DNA from: Undibacterium piscinae
GTDB lineage: Bacteria; Pseudomonadota; Gammaproteobacteria; Burkholderiales; Burkholderiaceae_D
Length of the DNA: 64,000 bases
Assembly: GCA_003970805.2 (NCBI GenBank)
Contig: CP051152.1
Span: forward strand, 806,001 to 870,000
Reading direction: 5' to 3'
This document shows, piece after piece, positions 20,595 through 30,157 of the stretch. Below the pieces are notes generated by a model. That model was not told the DNA's origin, searched no databases, and saw nothing but the letters and a program-made list of their open reading frames with translations. The stretch's first letter is position 1; each line of letters opens with the position of its first letter. The position numbers and the translations under genes were made by a program.

Positions 20595-20652
20595 TGGGTG
20601 CGGAACCGCTTGGTTCGTAGCCAAGTACTCTATCCAGCTGAGCTACAGCCGC
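20595..20652 (-). pseudogene. tRNA-Arg(ACG) remnant lacking the T arm
   Basis: On the minus strand the acceptor 5' strand GCGGCTG, the D arm (AGCTCAGCTGGATAGAGT) and the anticodon arm (CTTGG-CTACGAA-CCAAG, anticodon ACG) are intact. They are followed by CGGTT and directly by CCGCACCCA, which looks like the acceptor end. The T stem-loop is missing; about 58 nt are present against 77 expected. It cannot fold as a normal tRNA. Confidence 0.75.
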
Positions 20653-20784
20653 GAAAAACAAAATTATAGCATAAGTAGTTTTGTTTTATAAGCCCCTACA
20701 CCTACTTTTACTGCCCCCAGGGAATTTTAAATCTCCACCTGGGCACCAACCTCAATCACCCGATTACTCGGTATCGAGATAACA

Positions 20785-21062
20785 ATCAGCGGCTATCCAG
20801 AACTCGGTGTTCTCCGTTCCCACTTTGCGGGACATGCCGACTATTAGAATAATTTAATGGCAAACCTGTCATTGCAATTTCATTGCGGAACTGGACATGC
20901 ATCCATACCAGCGACACACAGACACCCAAGAGCATGAAGCAGGAGTAGACCAGTGATGATCAACCAAGGCACCAAACATGATAGGCAAGATGAAGCCACC
21001 GAGACCACCAGCCAGACCGGCCGCGAAACCAATGTTTTGAAGTTTCAGAAATAAATTTGAAT
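20785..21062 (-). pseudogene. narK: NarK-type nitrate/nitrite transporter, C-terminal remnant
   Basis: The minus strand encodes GFAAGLAGGLGGFILPIMFGALVD, the conserved glycine-rich motif of the nitrate/nitrite porter family. A frame change near 20940 leads to SCFMLLGVCVSLVWMH and a short tail. Only about the last 90 residues remain of a protein of 400 or more, and the 5' side is joined to the 3' side of kup. narK normally precedes narG, so this is the residue of a narK-narGHJI operon. Confidence 0.75.
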
Positions 21063-22785
21063 ACATAGGCTCAACATCACTGGTGTCAGTCCAAGCATCC
21101 CATGAGGCGCGCACAACGCCAGCGCATTCGGGATATCCGGTTCATTTTTGAAGCCATAAAAGACATCGACCTGATAGCAGGAATTACCCAAGTCGGTCAC
21201 CTTAATCCGCTCGGCAAATGGCACCCACGGTATTTCCTTATTGTGCAAAGTCAAAAATACCACGCGTTCGTGCAAAATCTTGTTATGCGACAGATTATGC
21301 AACAAGGCATGCGGCACACCATCAGCCTGACCACGCAGGAAGACGGCAGTACCAGCCACCCTTATCGGAGCGGAAACAAACAAGGACTCGAGGAACTCCT
21401 CAAGCGGGATCGCATGTTTTTTCAGGTTATCAAATACCAGTTCACGACCGCGCTTCCAGGTCAGCATCACGGTAAAGATCGCCATACCCAACACGATCGG
21501 GAACCAGCCACCGCTAAAGAACTTGAGCGCATTGGAAGAGAACAAGGAGATATCGATAATCAGGAAAAAACTGGTCGCCAGCACACACAAGACCAAGTTG
21601 TACTTCCAGCCAAAACGGATTACAAAAAAGGTCAGCAAGGAAGTTACCAGCATGGTGCCGGTATTGGCGATACCGTACGCCGAGGCCAGATTAGAGGCTG
21701 AGCCAAAACCCACTACCGCACCGACCACCGCCAGCAATTGCAGCCAATTGGCGACAGGGATATAGATCTGGCCAATTTCCATGGATGAGGTGTGGATGAT
21801 TTTCATCCTAGGCAAAAATCCCAGCGAGATCGCCTGCTTGGTCATGGAAAAAGTACCGGAAATGGTCGACTGCGAAGCAATCACGGCTGCCATCGTCGAC
21901 AACACGACCAAAGGATAGATACTCCAGTCGCCAAGCTGATTGTAAAACGGATTACTCACCGCACCCGGATCGACGATCAATAAAGCGCCCTGCCCCAGGT
22001 AATTTAAGCCCAGCGAAGGAAAAATAATAAGGAACCAGGCCGTACGTATAGGCTTAGGGCCAAAGTGTCCCATGTCGGCGTATAAGGCTTCAGACCCGGT
22101 AAAGGCCAGCACCACCGCGCCGAGGGCGATAAAAGCGACCCAGCCATGTCCAAGCAAAAACTGGAATGCATACAAAGGATTGAATGCCGCTAAAATTGCA
22201 GGCACCCGGATGATATTATAAATTCCCATGCCAGCGAGCACGGTAAACCAAAGCACCATCACCGGCCCGAACAACTTAGCAATACCCGCAGTTCCCTTAG
22301 ATTGAACAGAATACAGGCCGATCAATACGATTAAGGTAATCGGCACGACAAAGGGTTTTTAACGCAGGTGTTTTTTCCTGTATCCCCTCAATCGCCGACA
22401 ACACGGACATCGCAGGCGTAATGACACCGTCGCCATAAAACAATGAGGCACCAAGCAGGCCAAGTACCGTCAAGGGAAAGTAAAGCTTTGAGTTCTTACT
22501 GACCGACTCCAGACCTAGCGCCGTCAGTGCCATGATACCGCCCTCGCCGCGATTGCTCGCACGCAAAACTAGTGTCACGTATTTTAAGGAGACGATGAAA
22601 ATCAAGCCCCATAGAATTAACGAGACGATACCAAAAATATTGTTCTGAGTTAAAGCCAAGCCATGCTTAGGTGCAAATACTTCCTGCATGGTATAGAGAG
22701 GACTCGTACCGATATCGCCATAAACGATACCGACAGCGGCAACAGTGAGTGCAGCTAAGCTGCTTTTTGTTTGTTGTGTAGACAA
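21045..22785 (-). pseudogene. kup: Kup potassium transporter, frameshifted and 3' truncated
   Basis: A K+ uptake permease with about 12 membrane helices. The N-terminal frame (to about 22355) has VGIVYGDIGTSPLYT and NRGEGGIMALTALG; the second frame has VPITLIVLIGLYSVQ, GSEALYADMGHFG and SQSTISGTFSMTKQA. The frames join if one base is removed from the T5 at 22356-22360. Homology ends in the cytoplasmic domain at LALCAPHG (about 21110); the last 60-80 residues are missing and sequence continues into narK. The frameshift looks like a homopolymer error; the truncation is a separate event. Confidence 0.85.
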
Positions 22786-23119
22786 GTGAACACCTTATTG
22801 ACATTGGTGCATTGCACAATAGGCGATTAAGAAGTTATTTTCAAGGAACAGATTCAAAATAACAAAGAATATGCTCAAGTACAACATCCATCGAATTTTA
22901 GAAAATTTCTACTTGCCAGCACTCTGAAAAAGGATTAACAAGCTCAAACCACATCCAAAATCAAATTGCGCCAGCACTTACGGCCAATCTAATAAATTGC
23001 AAACATCCGCAATGATGAGACACTAATGAACCACAAATGAGACATTAATGGCAATAGCGGATGCCCATGCAATTTACCACATGAAAAAAACAAATACATA
23101 AACGTTCGCAGAAAAGAAA
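22786..23119. other. Non-coding stretch with a short direct repeat
   Basis: No credible gene. ATGAGACAcTAATG at 23015-23028 recurs as ATGAGACAtTAATG at 23037-23050, a 22-bp period. It lies upstream of kup and downstream of the tRNA-Ser terminator, and probably holds the kup promoter. Confidence 0.4.
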
Positions 23120-23140
23120 ATGCCCGCTTGCGCGGGCATA
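23120..23140 (-). terminator. Terminator of tRNA-Ser
   Basis: A TGCCCGC/GCGGGCA hairpin with a 4-6 nt loop follows the tRNA in the minus direction and is followed by ATTTTCTTTTC. Confidence 0.8.
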
Positions 23141-23147
23141 AATCTTT

Positions 23148-23241
23148 TGGAGGAGATGGTGAGATTCGAACTCACGATTCGGGGTTAAGCCCAAATGCTT
23201 CCTTAGCAGGGAAGTGCCTTCGGCCACTCGGCCACATCTCC
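23148..23241 (-). tRNA. tRNA-Ser(GCT)
   Basis: The minus strand reads GGAGATG for the acceptor, a D arm with GGCCGAGTGGCC, an anticodon arm CTTCC-CTGCTAA-GGAAG (anticodon GCT, serine AGC/AGU), a long variable arm as in serine tRNAs, TTCGAAT in the T loop, and CATCTCC plus an encoded CCA. The long variable arm and the anticodon agree. Confidence 0.95.
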
Positions 23242-23356
23242 ACACTTATTGTTTCCAAGCATTCTTGGTAACAATCGAGATCAAAATGATAGCCGTTCAA
23301 TCTAAATTTGTCAAGAAAACCTAAGGAATAATTTTATCAGGCAGCTACAAATTACT

Positions 23357-24607
23357 TTAAGCGGCCTCTAAGCCAAATGCTTTGTGCAAGGAACGAACCG
23401 CCAGTTCCATGTATTTCTCATCGATCAATACTGAAATCTTGATTTCGGAGGTAGAGATCATCTGAATGTTGATGCCATCTTCAGACAAGGTGCGGAACAT
23501 CTGTGAAGCGATACCAACGTGACTACGCATCCCTACACCAACTACGGACACCTTGGAAACCTTAGGATCACCGATGATGCTACCGGTGGAGATATGCTCC
23601 CTGACGCTGCCATTCAAGACTTCCATCGCCTTATTGTATTCACCGCGTGGCACGGTAAAAGTAAAATCTGTTTTACCATCAACCGATTGATTCTGAATGA
23701 TCATATCGACTTCGATATTCGCGTCCGCAATCGGCCCTAGGATCTGATAAGCGATGCCTGGCTTGTCTGGTACGCCAAAAACAGTGATTTTTGCTTCATC
23801 ACGGTTAAATGCGATGCCGGTAATGGTGGCTTGTTCCATATTTGTATCTTCCTCAAACGAAATCAGGGTGCCTGAACTGGCTTCTTCTTCCAGCGGCATT
23901 AATGGGTCTGTCAGCGAAGACAGCACACGGGTTGGCATACGGTAATTACCGGCAAATTCAACGGAGCGAATCTGCAGCACTTTAGAACCCAATGACGCCA
24001 TCTCCAGCATCTCTTCGAATGTCACCGTTTTCAAACGGCGCGCATCCGAAACCACACGAGGATCGGTAGTGTAAACACCATCGACGTCAGTGTAAATCAT
24101 GCACTCTTGCGCCTTCAGGGCAGCGGCAACCGCCACCGCCGAAGTATCCGAACCACCGCGACCCAAGGTAGTGATATTGCCCTGCTCATCAACGCCTTGA
24201 AAGCCGGTAATGATGACAATTTTTCCGGCATCAAGATCGGCACGCACTTTGGCATCATCAATCGAAGAGATGCGCGCCTTGGTGTGCGACGAATCAGTTT
24301 TCACTGCGACTTGCCAACCGGCGTAAGAAACCGCCTGCTTACCAATGGCCAACAAGGCCATCGCCAGCAAACCGACGGAAACTTGTTCGCCGGTCGAGGT
24401 AATCATATCGAGTTCGCGAGGATCTGGCTCTGCCATAATTTCCCTGGCCAGACCAATAATGCGATTGGTCTCACCGGACATTGCGGAAGGCACCACCACG
24501 ATCTGGTGGCCAGCGTCATGCCATTTGGCGACGCGCTTGGCGACGTTTTTGATGCGCTCAGTTGAGCCCATCGAAGTACCGCCGTATTTGTGGACAATTA
24601 AAGCCAT
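23357..24607 (-). CDS. lysC: Aspartate kinase
   Basis: A 416-residue aspartokinase, the first step from aspartate to lysine, threonine and methionine. The kinase domain opens with VHKYGGTSMGSTERIKNVA and contains TTLGRGGSDTSAVA. Two C-terminal ACT domains (DKPGIAYQILGPIADANIEVDMI, VGVGMRSHVGIASQMFRTLSEDGINIQMISTSEIKISVLI) bind the feedback inhibitor. The length is usual for the monofunctional enzyme. The upstream region contains several long inverted repeats (24693-24939). It stands alone. Confidence 0.96.
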   Translation of the reverse strand: MALIVHKYGGTSMGSTERIKNVAKRVAKWHDAGHQIVVVPSAMSGETNRIIGLAREIMAEPDPRELDMITSTGEQVSVGLLAMALLAIGKQAVSYAGWQVAVKTDSSHTKARISSIDDAKVRADLDAGKIVIITGFQGVDEQGNITTLGRGGSDTSAVAVAAALKAQECMIYTDVDGVYTTDPRVVSDARRLKTVTFEEMLEMASLGSKVLQIRSVEFAGNYRMPTRVLSSLTDPLMPLEEEASSGTLISFEEDTNMEQATITGIAFNRDEAKITVFGVPDKPGIAYQILGPIADANIEVDMIIQNQSVDGKTDFTFTVPRGEYNKAMEVLNGSVREHISTGSIIGDPKVSKVSVVGVGMRSHVGIASQMFRTLSEDGINIQMISTSEIKISVLIDEKYMELAVRSLHKAFGLEAA

Positions 24608-24692
24608 AGAATTAGAGAATCGTAGAAGACTGTAAGGGTGAAAAATGCGTTAAATCAACCTATTACTCTACATGCTGCTACGCAAAATAACA

Positions 24693-24727
24693 AGGCGGCA
24701 CTGCTTAAAATTTAAGCAGTGCCGCCT
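24693..24727. repeat. Perfect 17-bp inverted repeat upstream of lysC
   Basis: Arms 24693-24709 and 24711-24727 are perfectly complementary around one central A (AGGCGGCACTGCTTAAA and complement). It has no loop to speak of, so it is a cruciform-type or two-gene terminator-like palindrome, 85 bp upstream of the lysC start. Confidence 0.75.
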
Positions 24728-24775
24728 GTAAATGACGCAAACCTTAGCAAATATCCTTGTAAATTGATCCTAAGC

Positions 24776-24813
24776 AAAGAGATAAATGAAAATAAATTTT
24801 CATTTATCTCTTT
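24776..24813. repeat. Perfect 18-bp AT-rich inverted repeat upstream of lysC
   Basis: Arms 24776-24793 and 24796-24813 (AAAGAGATAAATGAAAAT and complement) are separated by AA. It is the second of three inverted structures in the 460-bp gap between lysC and the DUF1415 gene. Function not recognised. Confidence 0.75.
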
Positions 24814-24863
24814 ATCTGCGGAGCTAATATAAACAATTTATCTCTGAGTAATGAGAAATAATT

Positions 24864-24939
24864 GGGGGTATATGGAAAAACCTCATAGTACAAGTGCTAT
24901 GCAGGCATGAAATCAAGCCATACCCCCTACCAGTATATA
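24864..24939. repeat. Dispersed element, family 2, copy A (GGGGGTAT-N48-ATACCCCC)
   Basis: Arms GGGGGTAT (24864-24871) and ATACCCCC (24920-24927) enclose 48 nt and are followed by TACCAGTATATA. Copy B at 28941-29017 has the same 48-nt interior length and the same CCAGTATATA tail. The interior sequences differ. Confidence 0.6.
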
Positions 24940-25067
24940 AAACAGCTGGACATTCCCCAGTCTAATTTTCCAGTTTTTTAAAAAGAAACTTTCAAATTAC
25001 CTCATGCTATAAGGATATAAAAATTTGATTGCCTTATCTTGAAAAATACCTCAAATAAATCAGCAAC

Positions 25068-25634
25068 TCACTTCTTTTCAGTACTTGGGAACAGTTTTTT
25101 CCAGCCTTCCAGGCCTAATTGACGCAATGTCTGCATGTTTTTCTCGTAAATTTCATCGGCCTCAGGAAACGCCTCCACTGCCTTATCAATACTTTCCTCC
25201 CGCAACAAATGCAGGGTCGGGTAAGGTGAACGATTTGTGAAATTTTCTATGTCATCCGCCTCAGTGTCGGCAAACTGATAGTCAGGATGAAAACTGGCCA
25301 CCTGCAAGATGCCGTCAAGATCAAGATCCTCCAGCGCCGCATCAGCGATATCAAGAAATTCGTTGTAATCCAGGAAATCGGTCAAAGCATACGGATGCAT
25401 CAATAAACTGGTCTCTATTTTCTCCGGATTTGCTTCAGCCAGCACTTCCAGTTCACGTATCAAGTCTTGCAGCAATTCCTCAGGAGTCGTGGCCTCACTG
25501 ACAAAATAGCGAATTTGCTGCTTAACGTGGACGGCTTTGGCAAATGGGCAAAGATTCAAACCTATCACGGCCTTCTCCAGCCAGTTTTGGGTAGATGCAA
25601 TGATTTCTTCAGAGGTGGCGATAGGGGTGGTCAT
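25068..25634 (-). CDS. DUF1415 family protein
   Basis: A 188-residue protein of the DUF1415 family, common in Proteobacteria and of unknown function. Family text includes NWLEKAVIGLNLCPFAKAVH near the start, VASFHPDYQFA and NRSPYPTLHLLREESI. The ATG at 25634 gives the family length; the upstream extension to 25748 overlaps the spacer after rpiA and is unlikely to be translated. It follows rpiA on the same strand. Confidence 0.85.
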   Translation of the reverse strand: MTTPIATSEEIIASTQNWLEKAVIGLNLCPFAKAVHVKQQIRYFVSEATTPEELLQDLIRELEVLAEANPEKIETSLLMHPYALTDFLDYNEFLDIADAALEDLDLDGILQVASFHPDYQFADTEADDIENFTNRSPYPTLHLLREESIDKAVEAFPEADEIYEKNMQTLRQLGLEGWKKLFPSTEKK

Positions 25635-25752
25635 AGTGGCCTGGAAAATTGAAGTAAAGAGAGAACGCCGGAATAGTAGCGTCAAGGGTACAACCCTGCA
25701 ATAAAAGACAACAATTGCCAAATCGCTGGGGAGTACCCGGAAGATCAAAAAA

Positions 25753-26424
25753 TTAGAATTGCAGGGTCTTTACGCCGGACGCGGTTCCCAGCAAGCAAAT
25801 GTTGGCGCCTTGCTTGGCAAACAAACCTACGGTGACGACGCCGACGATGTTATTGATCTCATCTTCCAGCGCCACCGGATTGGCGATCTGCAAACCATGC
25901 ACATCAATAATCACATTACCATTATCGGTCAGCACAGCGACACCATCTTTCAGGCGCAGTCGCGCTTCACCGCCAAGGGCATTGAGCTTACGCGCCACCA
26001 CCGCCTGCGCCATAGGAATAACCTCGACTGGCAGCGGAAATTTACCCAGCAAATCGACCAACTTGGAGCCATCGGCAATACAAACAAATCGGCTGGCGAC
26101 CGAAGCGACGATTTTTTCACGCGTCAACGCCGCGCCACCACCTTTGATCATGGCGCCTTGCGGAGTAATTTCATCAGCGCCATCGACATACACCGACATC
26201 GAAGTTACGTCGTTGAGGTCAAACACGTCTATCCCATGGCCGCGCAAGCGGGCGGCAGTGGCTTCCGAAGAGGCTACCGCACCCTTGATCTTATGTTTGA
26301 TCTTAGCGAGTTCGTCGATGAAAAAATTGGCGGTAGAGCCGGTACCGACACCAATGATTTCGCCTTCAACAACATATTGAATGGCGGCTTGTGCCACGGC
26401 TTGCTTGAGTTCGTCTTGGGTCAT
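25753..26424 (-). CDS. rpiA: Ribose-5-phosphate isomerase A
   Basis: A 223-residue cytoplasmic enzyme of the pentose phosphate pathway that interconverts ribose-5-P and ribulose-5-P. Motifs: [14 protein letters not shown] (phosphate binding), [29 protein letters not shown], which carries the active-site acids, and [21 protein letters not shown]. Complete and of normal length. The DUF1415 gene follows about 120 bp downstream. Confidence 0.96.
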   Translation of the reverse strand: MTQDELKQAVAQAAIQYVVEGEIIGVGTGSTANFFIDELAKIKHKIKGAVASSEATAARLRGHGIDVFDLNDVTSMSVYVDGADEITPQGAMIKGGGAALTREKIVASVASRFVCIADGSKLVDLLGKFPLPVEVIPMAQAVVARKLNALGGEARLRLKDGVAVLTDNGNVIIDVHGLQIANPVALEDEINNIVGVVTVGLFAKQGANICLLGTASGVKTLQF

Positions 26425-26669
26425 GATAATAAGAAGAAAAAAAAATGAAAATTAAAAATACTAAATAAAAAATAATAGCGGCTATTCATCCGAATAGCCA
26501 AATGATAAAAGGCTTTTGCGGCAGAGTCGCAAAGAATGCAGAGAAACAGTGACTCTGCGCCCTCTGCGGCGAAGATGTTTCATTCTTATCTGCGCTATCT
26601 ATCTACCCTTACCCTCATCGCAACCTAAATAGTTGAAAATAAGAAAGCAAATGCCTACAAAAACTCTGG
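26425..26669. other. AT-rich spacer between srkA and rpiA
   Basis: About 245 bp with poly-A stretches and no gene or clear hairpin recognised. It carries the rpiA promoter on the minus strand by position. Confidence 0.4.
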
Positions 26670-27716
26670 CTACACCACCAGCGGCGGCTCATCCATGATC
26701 GCAACCTGCTCACGCAATTCAAGTATCCTGTCTTGCCAATAACGCTGCGTGTTAAAACACGGAAATGCCTGCTTGAATGCGGGATCTTCCCAGCGTTGCG
26801 CCAACCAGGCCGAGTAATGCAACAGCCTGAGACTGCGCAAGGCTTCGATCAGATGTAGCTGGCGCGGGTCAAAATCATAAAAATCCTCGTAGCCGGCCAA
26901 GATATCACAAAGTTGCGCCGTCATTTCGGCCCGTGATCCCGACAGCAGCATCCACAAATCCTGTATCGCAGGCCCCATGCGACTATCGTCAAAATCGACA
27001 AAATGCGGTCCCGGATGGGCACCGGAATCGGTCCATAAGACATTGCCCATGTGGCAGTCGCCGTGCAAACGAATAGTGGCAAACGCCCCCGCCCGCTCAA
27101 AACAGCGATTTACCTGATCGAGCAATAAGGACGTCACACTCAAATACGCCGGTTTAATATCTGCCGGAAGAAAATCCTGATCCAGCAAAAACTTTACCGG
27201 TTGACGGCCAAAACTATCGACATCCAGGCCAGGCCTATGCTGATAGCCCCGTACCGCACCCACCGCATGTATCCTGCCGATAAAACGCCCCAGCCATTCC
27301 AGCGTATCGGGTCTGTCTAATTCCGGCGCCCGTCCGCCCTGACGACTAAATACGGAAAACCTATACCCCTGGTAGGTATGCAAACTTTGTCCGCTCGCAT
27401 TCACCAGCGCAGGCACTACGGGAATTTCCGCAGCACTGAGTTCAGTGACAAAGGCATGTTCTTCCAGGATAGCCGTATCGCTCCAGCGTCGCGGCCGATA
27501 GAATTTTGCCACCAGTGGAGGTCCCTCCTCCATGCCTAGCTGATAGACGCGGTTTTCATAGCTATTAAGAGCGAGCAAACGGCCGTCGCACTGGAAATTG
27601 GCGCTATGCATGGCATCGAGTACACAATCAGGGTTGAGCCCTGCAAATGTGTCAGGATCATCCAATCCTGCTGCAACAAGAAAGGACGGAGAATTAAAAA
27701 GTTCGGTCATAGGCAT
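26670..27716 (-). CDS. srkA: SrkA/YihE-type stress response serine/threonine kinase
   Basis: A 348-residue aminoglycoside-phosphotransferase-fold kinase homologous to E. coli SrkA (YihE). Motifs: [11 protein letters not shown] and [13 protein letters not shown] for nucleotide binding, the catalytic loop [13 protein letters not shown], and the metal-binding [13 protein letters not shown]. Known members protect cells against stress-induced death. The start may be the second Met, 6 bp later. It is divergent from the YecA-like gene. Confidence 0.9.
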   Translation of the reverse strand: MPMTELFNSPSFLVAAGLDDPDTFAGLNPDCVLDAMHSANFQCDGRLLALNSYENRVYQLGMEEGPPLVAKFYRPRRWSDTAILEEHAFVTELSAAEIPVVPALVNASGQSLHTYQGYRFSVFSRQGGRAPELDRPDTLEWLGRFIGRIHAVGAVRGYQHRPGLDVDSFGRQPVKFLLDQDFLPADIKPAYLSVTSLLLDQVNRCFERAGAFATIRLHGDCHMGNVLWTDSGAHPGPHFVDFDDSRMGPAIQDLWMLLSGSRAEMTAQLCDILAGYEDFYDFDPRQLHLIEALRSLRLLHYSAWLAQRWEDPAFKQAFPCFNTQRYWQDRILELREQVAIMDEPPLVV

Positions 27717-27808
27717 TATTGTACGTGCATTCCCCCACGAGAGAGGGACAAAGCGCTACACTTCGGTTATTCCAATTTCAGCCATATTTTTACAATAAGA
27801 GCCCTATC

Positions 27809-28510
27809 ATGCATCTAGACGAACCCCTCAGCGACAAAGAATTCAACGAACTCGACAAATTTCTCATGTCGGATCGCGTCGGCGATGACGGTATGACCAT
27901 GGATTCACTGCACGGCTACCTGACCGCCATTGCGCTCGGACCTGAAGCAATCGCCATGGCCGAATGGCTGCCATTAGTCTGGGGCTTGCCCGACCAGGCT
28001 GAACCGACCTTCAAAAACGAGAAAGAATTACAAAGAATCTCGAATCTGATCGCCCGCTTCATGAATGAAATCCAGATCACCTTTGAAGTGGCGCCACAAG
28101 AATTTGAACCGCTGTTTTGCGTCATGGAAAAAAACGGCAAAGAACTCATCGATGGCGAAACCTGGGCCTGGGGTTTCTGGGAAGGCATGCAACTGCGCGA
28201 GGAAGCCTGGGAAGCCGCCTGGCAGTCAGAAGACATCGCACCGCTGCTGCACCCTATCTACCTGCTAGGTGCCGAAGAGATAGAGGAAGACGAGCTAACA
28301 CTGGTCGATACACCGGAGAAGTGCCATGAACTGGCATTAAAACTGGAAGCGTCGATACCGGTGATCCGCCGCTTCTGGGCACCACTGCGCAAATCCGGCG
28401 TGACTACGGTCAAGCGCGACGCGCCGAAAGTCGGCCGCAATGATCCATGCCCTTGCGGCAGCGGCAAGAAATACAAAGCTTGCTGCGGTGCTGAACCGAC
28501 CGTTCATTAA
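27809..28510 (+). CDS. UPF0149/YecA family protein with C-terminal SEC-C metal-binding motif
   Basis: A 233-residue protein with an N-terminal YecA/UPF0149 helical domain ([14 protein letters not shown]..., [15 protein letters not shown]) and a C-terminal SEC-C zinc motif ([19 protein letters not shown]) like that at the end of SecA. SEC-C binds zinc and in known cases contacts ribosomes or SecB. I chose the ATG at 27809, where the family homology starts. Function is not established. Confidence 0.85.
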   Translation: MHLDEPLSDKEFNELDKFLMSDRVGDDGMTMDSLHGYLTAIALGPEAIAMAEWLPLVWGLPDQAEPTFKNEKELQRISNLIARFMNEIQITFEVAPQEFEPLFCVMEKNGKELIDGETWAWGFWEGMQLREEAWEAAWQSEDIAPLLHPIYLLGAEEIEEDELTLVDTPEKCHELALKLEASIPVIRRFWAPLRKSGVTTVKRDAPKVGRNDPCPCGSGKKYKACCGAEPTVH

Positions 28511-28674
28511 TAGATCCGATAATAAGATCAATTAATAGATTAATTAATCAAGCATCCAGGCAGCTAATTTAAGCTCGATTTTTCAAGCCCGAACAAACCC
28601 TCTAACGATCTTCTTTAGAGGTGCGGGCTAGTATGCTACTTTAGCTGCTTTCCATTTTCTGACCGGAGTAGTAC

Positions 28675-28929
28675 ATGAGCCTGCAAGAACAATTCAATCA
28701 AGCCCAGATCGATTCGAAAAATCTGCCAGAACGTCCTGACAACATGACACTGTTGAAAATCTACGCACTGTTCAAGCAAGGCAGCACTGGCGACGCAACC
28801 GGCGATCGTCCGGGGATGACTGATTTCGTCGGTCGTGCCAAGTTTGACACATGGGCGGCAATGGCTGGCACCAGCAAAGAAGCGGCGATGCAGCAATACA
28901 TCGACCTAATCGAAGGCCTGAAAGACTAA
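28675..28929 (+). CDS. Acyl-CoA-binding protein
   Basis: An 84-residue ACBP that binds medium/long-chain acyl-CoA esters in the cytoplasm. It has the four-helix signature: LQEQFNQAQIDSKNLPERPDNMTLLKIYALFKQGSTGD, then FVGRAKFDTWAAMAGTSKEAAMQQYIDLI. A GGAG site precedes the ATG. Bacterial ACBPs are scattered, but they are frequent in Burkholderiales. Confidence 0.93.
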   Translation: MSLQEQFNQAQIDSKNLPERPDNMTLLKIYALFKQGSTGDATGDRPGMTDFVGRAKFDTWAAMAGTSKEAAMQQYIDLIEGLKD

Positions 28930-28940
28930 TTTCTGTAAAT

Positions 28941-29017
28941 GAGGGGAGTATTTTTTGATTCGGCCGCCACCAATGCGCAGCAAGATCAAAATAAAGCGTA
29001 CTCCCCTCCAGTATATA
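28941..29017. repeat. Dispersed element, family 2, copy B (GAGGGGAGTA-N48-TACTCCCCTC)
   Basis: Perfect 10-bp arms at 28941-28950 and 28999-29008 enclose 48 nt and are followed by CAGTATATA. Inside, TTTTGAT near the left arm pairs with ATCAAAA near the right. It lies between two convergent genes, so it is not a promoter element. Confidence 0.65.
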
Positions 29018-29172
29018 TTCAGCAAGAAGCGCAAGTAGGCAAGACCGCCGGCACTCCTCAGTAGCGATCAACGGCAAACAACACCGAATAACACCGAATA
29101 ACACCAACCAACGGACGCAAATCAGGCACCAGGCTGGTTCGGCTAAAGCTCCTATTGAGGCTAATGCTAAGG

Positions 29173-30153
29173 CTAAGGATTCAACAAGTTCGGCGGTTTT
29201 TGATGAGTCAGGGCGGCAATCAGATTATCCGCGGCACACTCTGCCATGGCGCGCCGGGTAGACTCGGAAGCACTGGCAATATGCGGTGTCAGCACGACAT
29301 TCTCCAGCGTCAAAAAATCCGGGTGAAACTTCGGCTCCCCCTCAAACACATCCAAGCCTGCAGCGGCAATTTTTTTCTGGCGCAACGCCGCAATCAAGGC
29401 CGCGTCATCAACGATTCCGCCGCGCGCCACATTCACCAGCGTGGCCGAGGGTTTCATCATGGCCAACTCCGGCGCACCGATGGCGTGATGCGTCTGCGCA
29501 GAGTAAGGCAAGATCAAGACCAGGTGATCGGCAGTGGCCAGCAACTCTTGCTTACTGACATAACGCGCATTGTTGGCGTAAGCCTCTTGCGACTCGCTTA
29601 AACGCGAACGATTGTGATACAGCACCTGCATGTCAAATCCGCTGGAGCGCCGCGCTATCGCCTGTCCGATGCGACCCATGCCAAGTATGCCCAAGGTCGC
29701 GCCATGAATATCCGCCCCCAGAAAAGCATCGTAACTCCATTTTTCCCAGTTGCCGGCGCGCAACCAGTGTTCCGCCTCGGTCACCCTGCGTGCAGTCGCC
29801 ATCAGTAAGGCCCAGGCGAAATCAGCGGTGGTTTGATTGAGCACATCGGGCGTATTGGTCGCCATTACCTGATGCGCCGTACATGCCGCCAGATCCAGAT
29901 TGTCATAACCAACCGCCATATTCGCCACCGCCCTAAGCATAGGCGTTTGCGCCAGCTGAGTCGCATCAACCCGGGCACTACCGGTACACAGTAAACCATG
30001 CTTACCTTGCAATTTCGCCGCTAGTTCTTGCGGCGTAAAAATATGGTCGACCTGATTCGATTCAACTTCAAAATGCTCAGACAAGCGCGCCAGTGTTTCA
30101 GGAAAAATCGCGCGTGCGACCAGAATAGACGGCTTCAAAATAGACGATTCCAT
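29173..30153 (-). CDS. D-isomer 2-hydroxyacid dehydrogenase (glyoxylate/hydroxypyruvate reductase-like)
   Basis: A 326-residue NAD(P)H-dependent dehydrogenase. The Rossmann motif is LGILGMGRIGQAIARR. The catalytic Arg lies in VNVARGGIVDD, the Glu in LDVFEGEP and the His in LTPHIASAS. It resembles GhrB-type glyoxylate/hydroxypyruvate/2-ketogluconate reductases; the exact substrate cannot be fixed from sequence. It lies 4 bp after the antiporter-like gene on the same strand. Confidence 0.9.
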   Translation of the reverse strand: MESSILKPSILVARAIFPETLARLSEHFEVESNQVDHIFTPQELAAKLQGKHGLLCTGSARVDATQLAQTPMLRAVANMAVGYDNLDLAACTAHQVMATNTPDVLNQTTADFAWALLMATARRVTEAEHWLRAGNWEKWSYDAFLGADIHGATLGILGMGRIGQAIARRSSGFDMQVLYHNRSRLSESQEAYANNARYVSKQELLATADHLVLILPYSAQTHHAIGAPELAMMKPSATLVNVARGGIVDDAALIAALRQKKIAAAGLDVFEGEPKFHPDFLTLENVVLTPHIASASESTRRAMAECAADNLIAALTHQKPPNLLNP

Positions 30154-30157
30154 AGCT

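Noticed and set aside
24608-24860. Lysine riboswitch before lysC
   Set aside because: The structures are near-loopless palindromes and lack the L-box core; the class is also unusual in Betaproteobacteria.
24864-29017. G-rich element arms as RcnR/CsoR-type metal operators
   Set aside because: The right arms resemble such operators (TACTGGAGGGGAGTA-like), but copy B lies between convergent genes and no metal-efflux or frmR-type gene is near.
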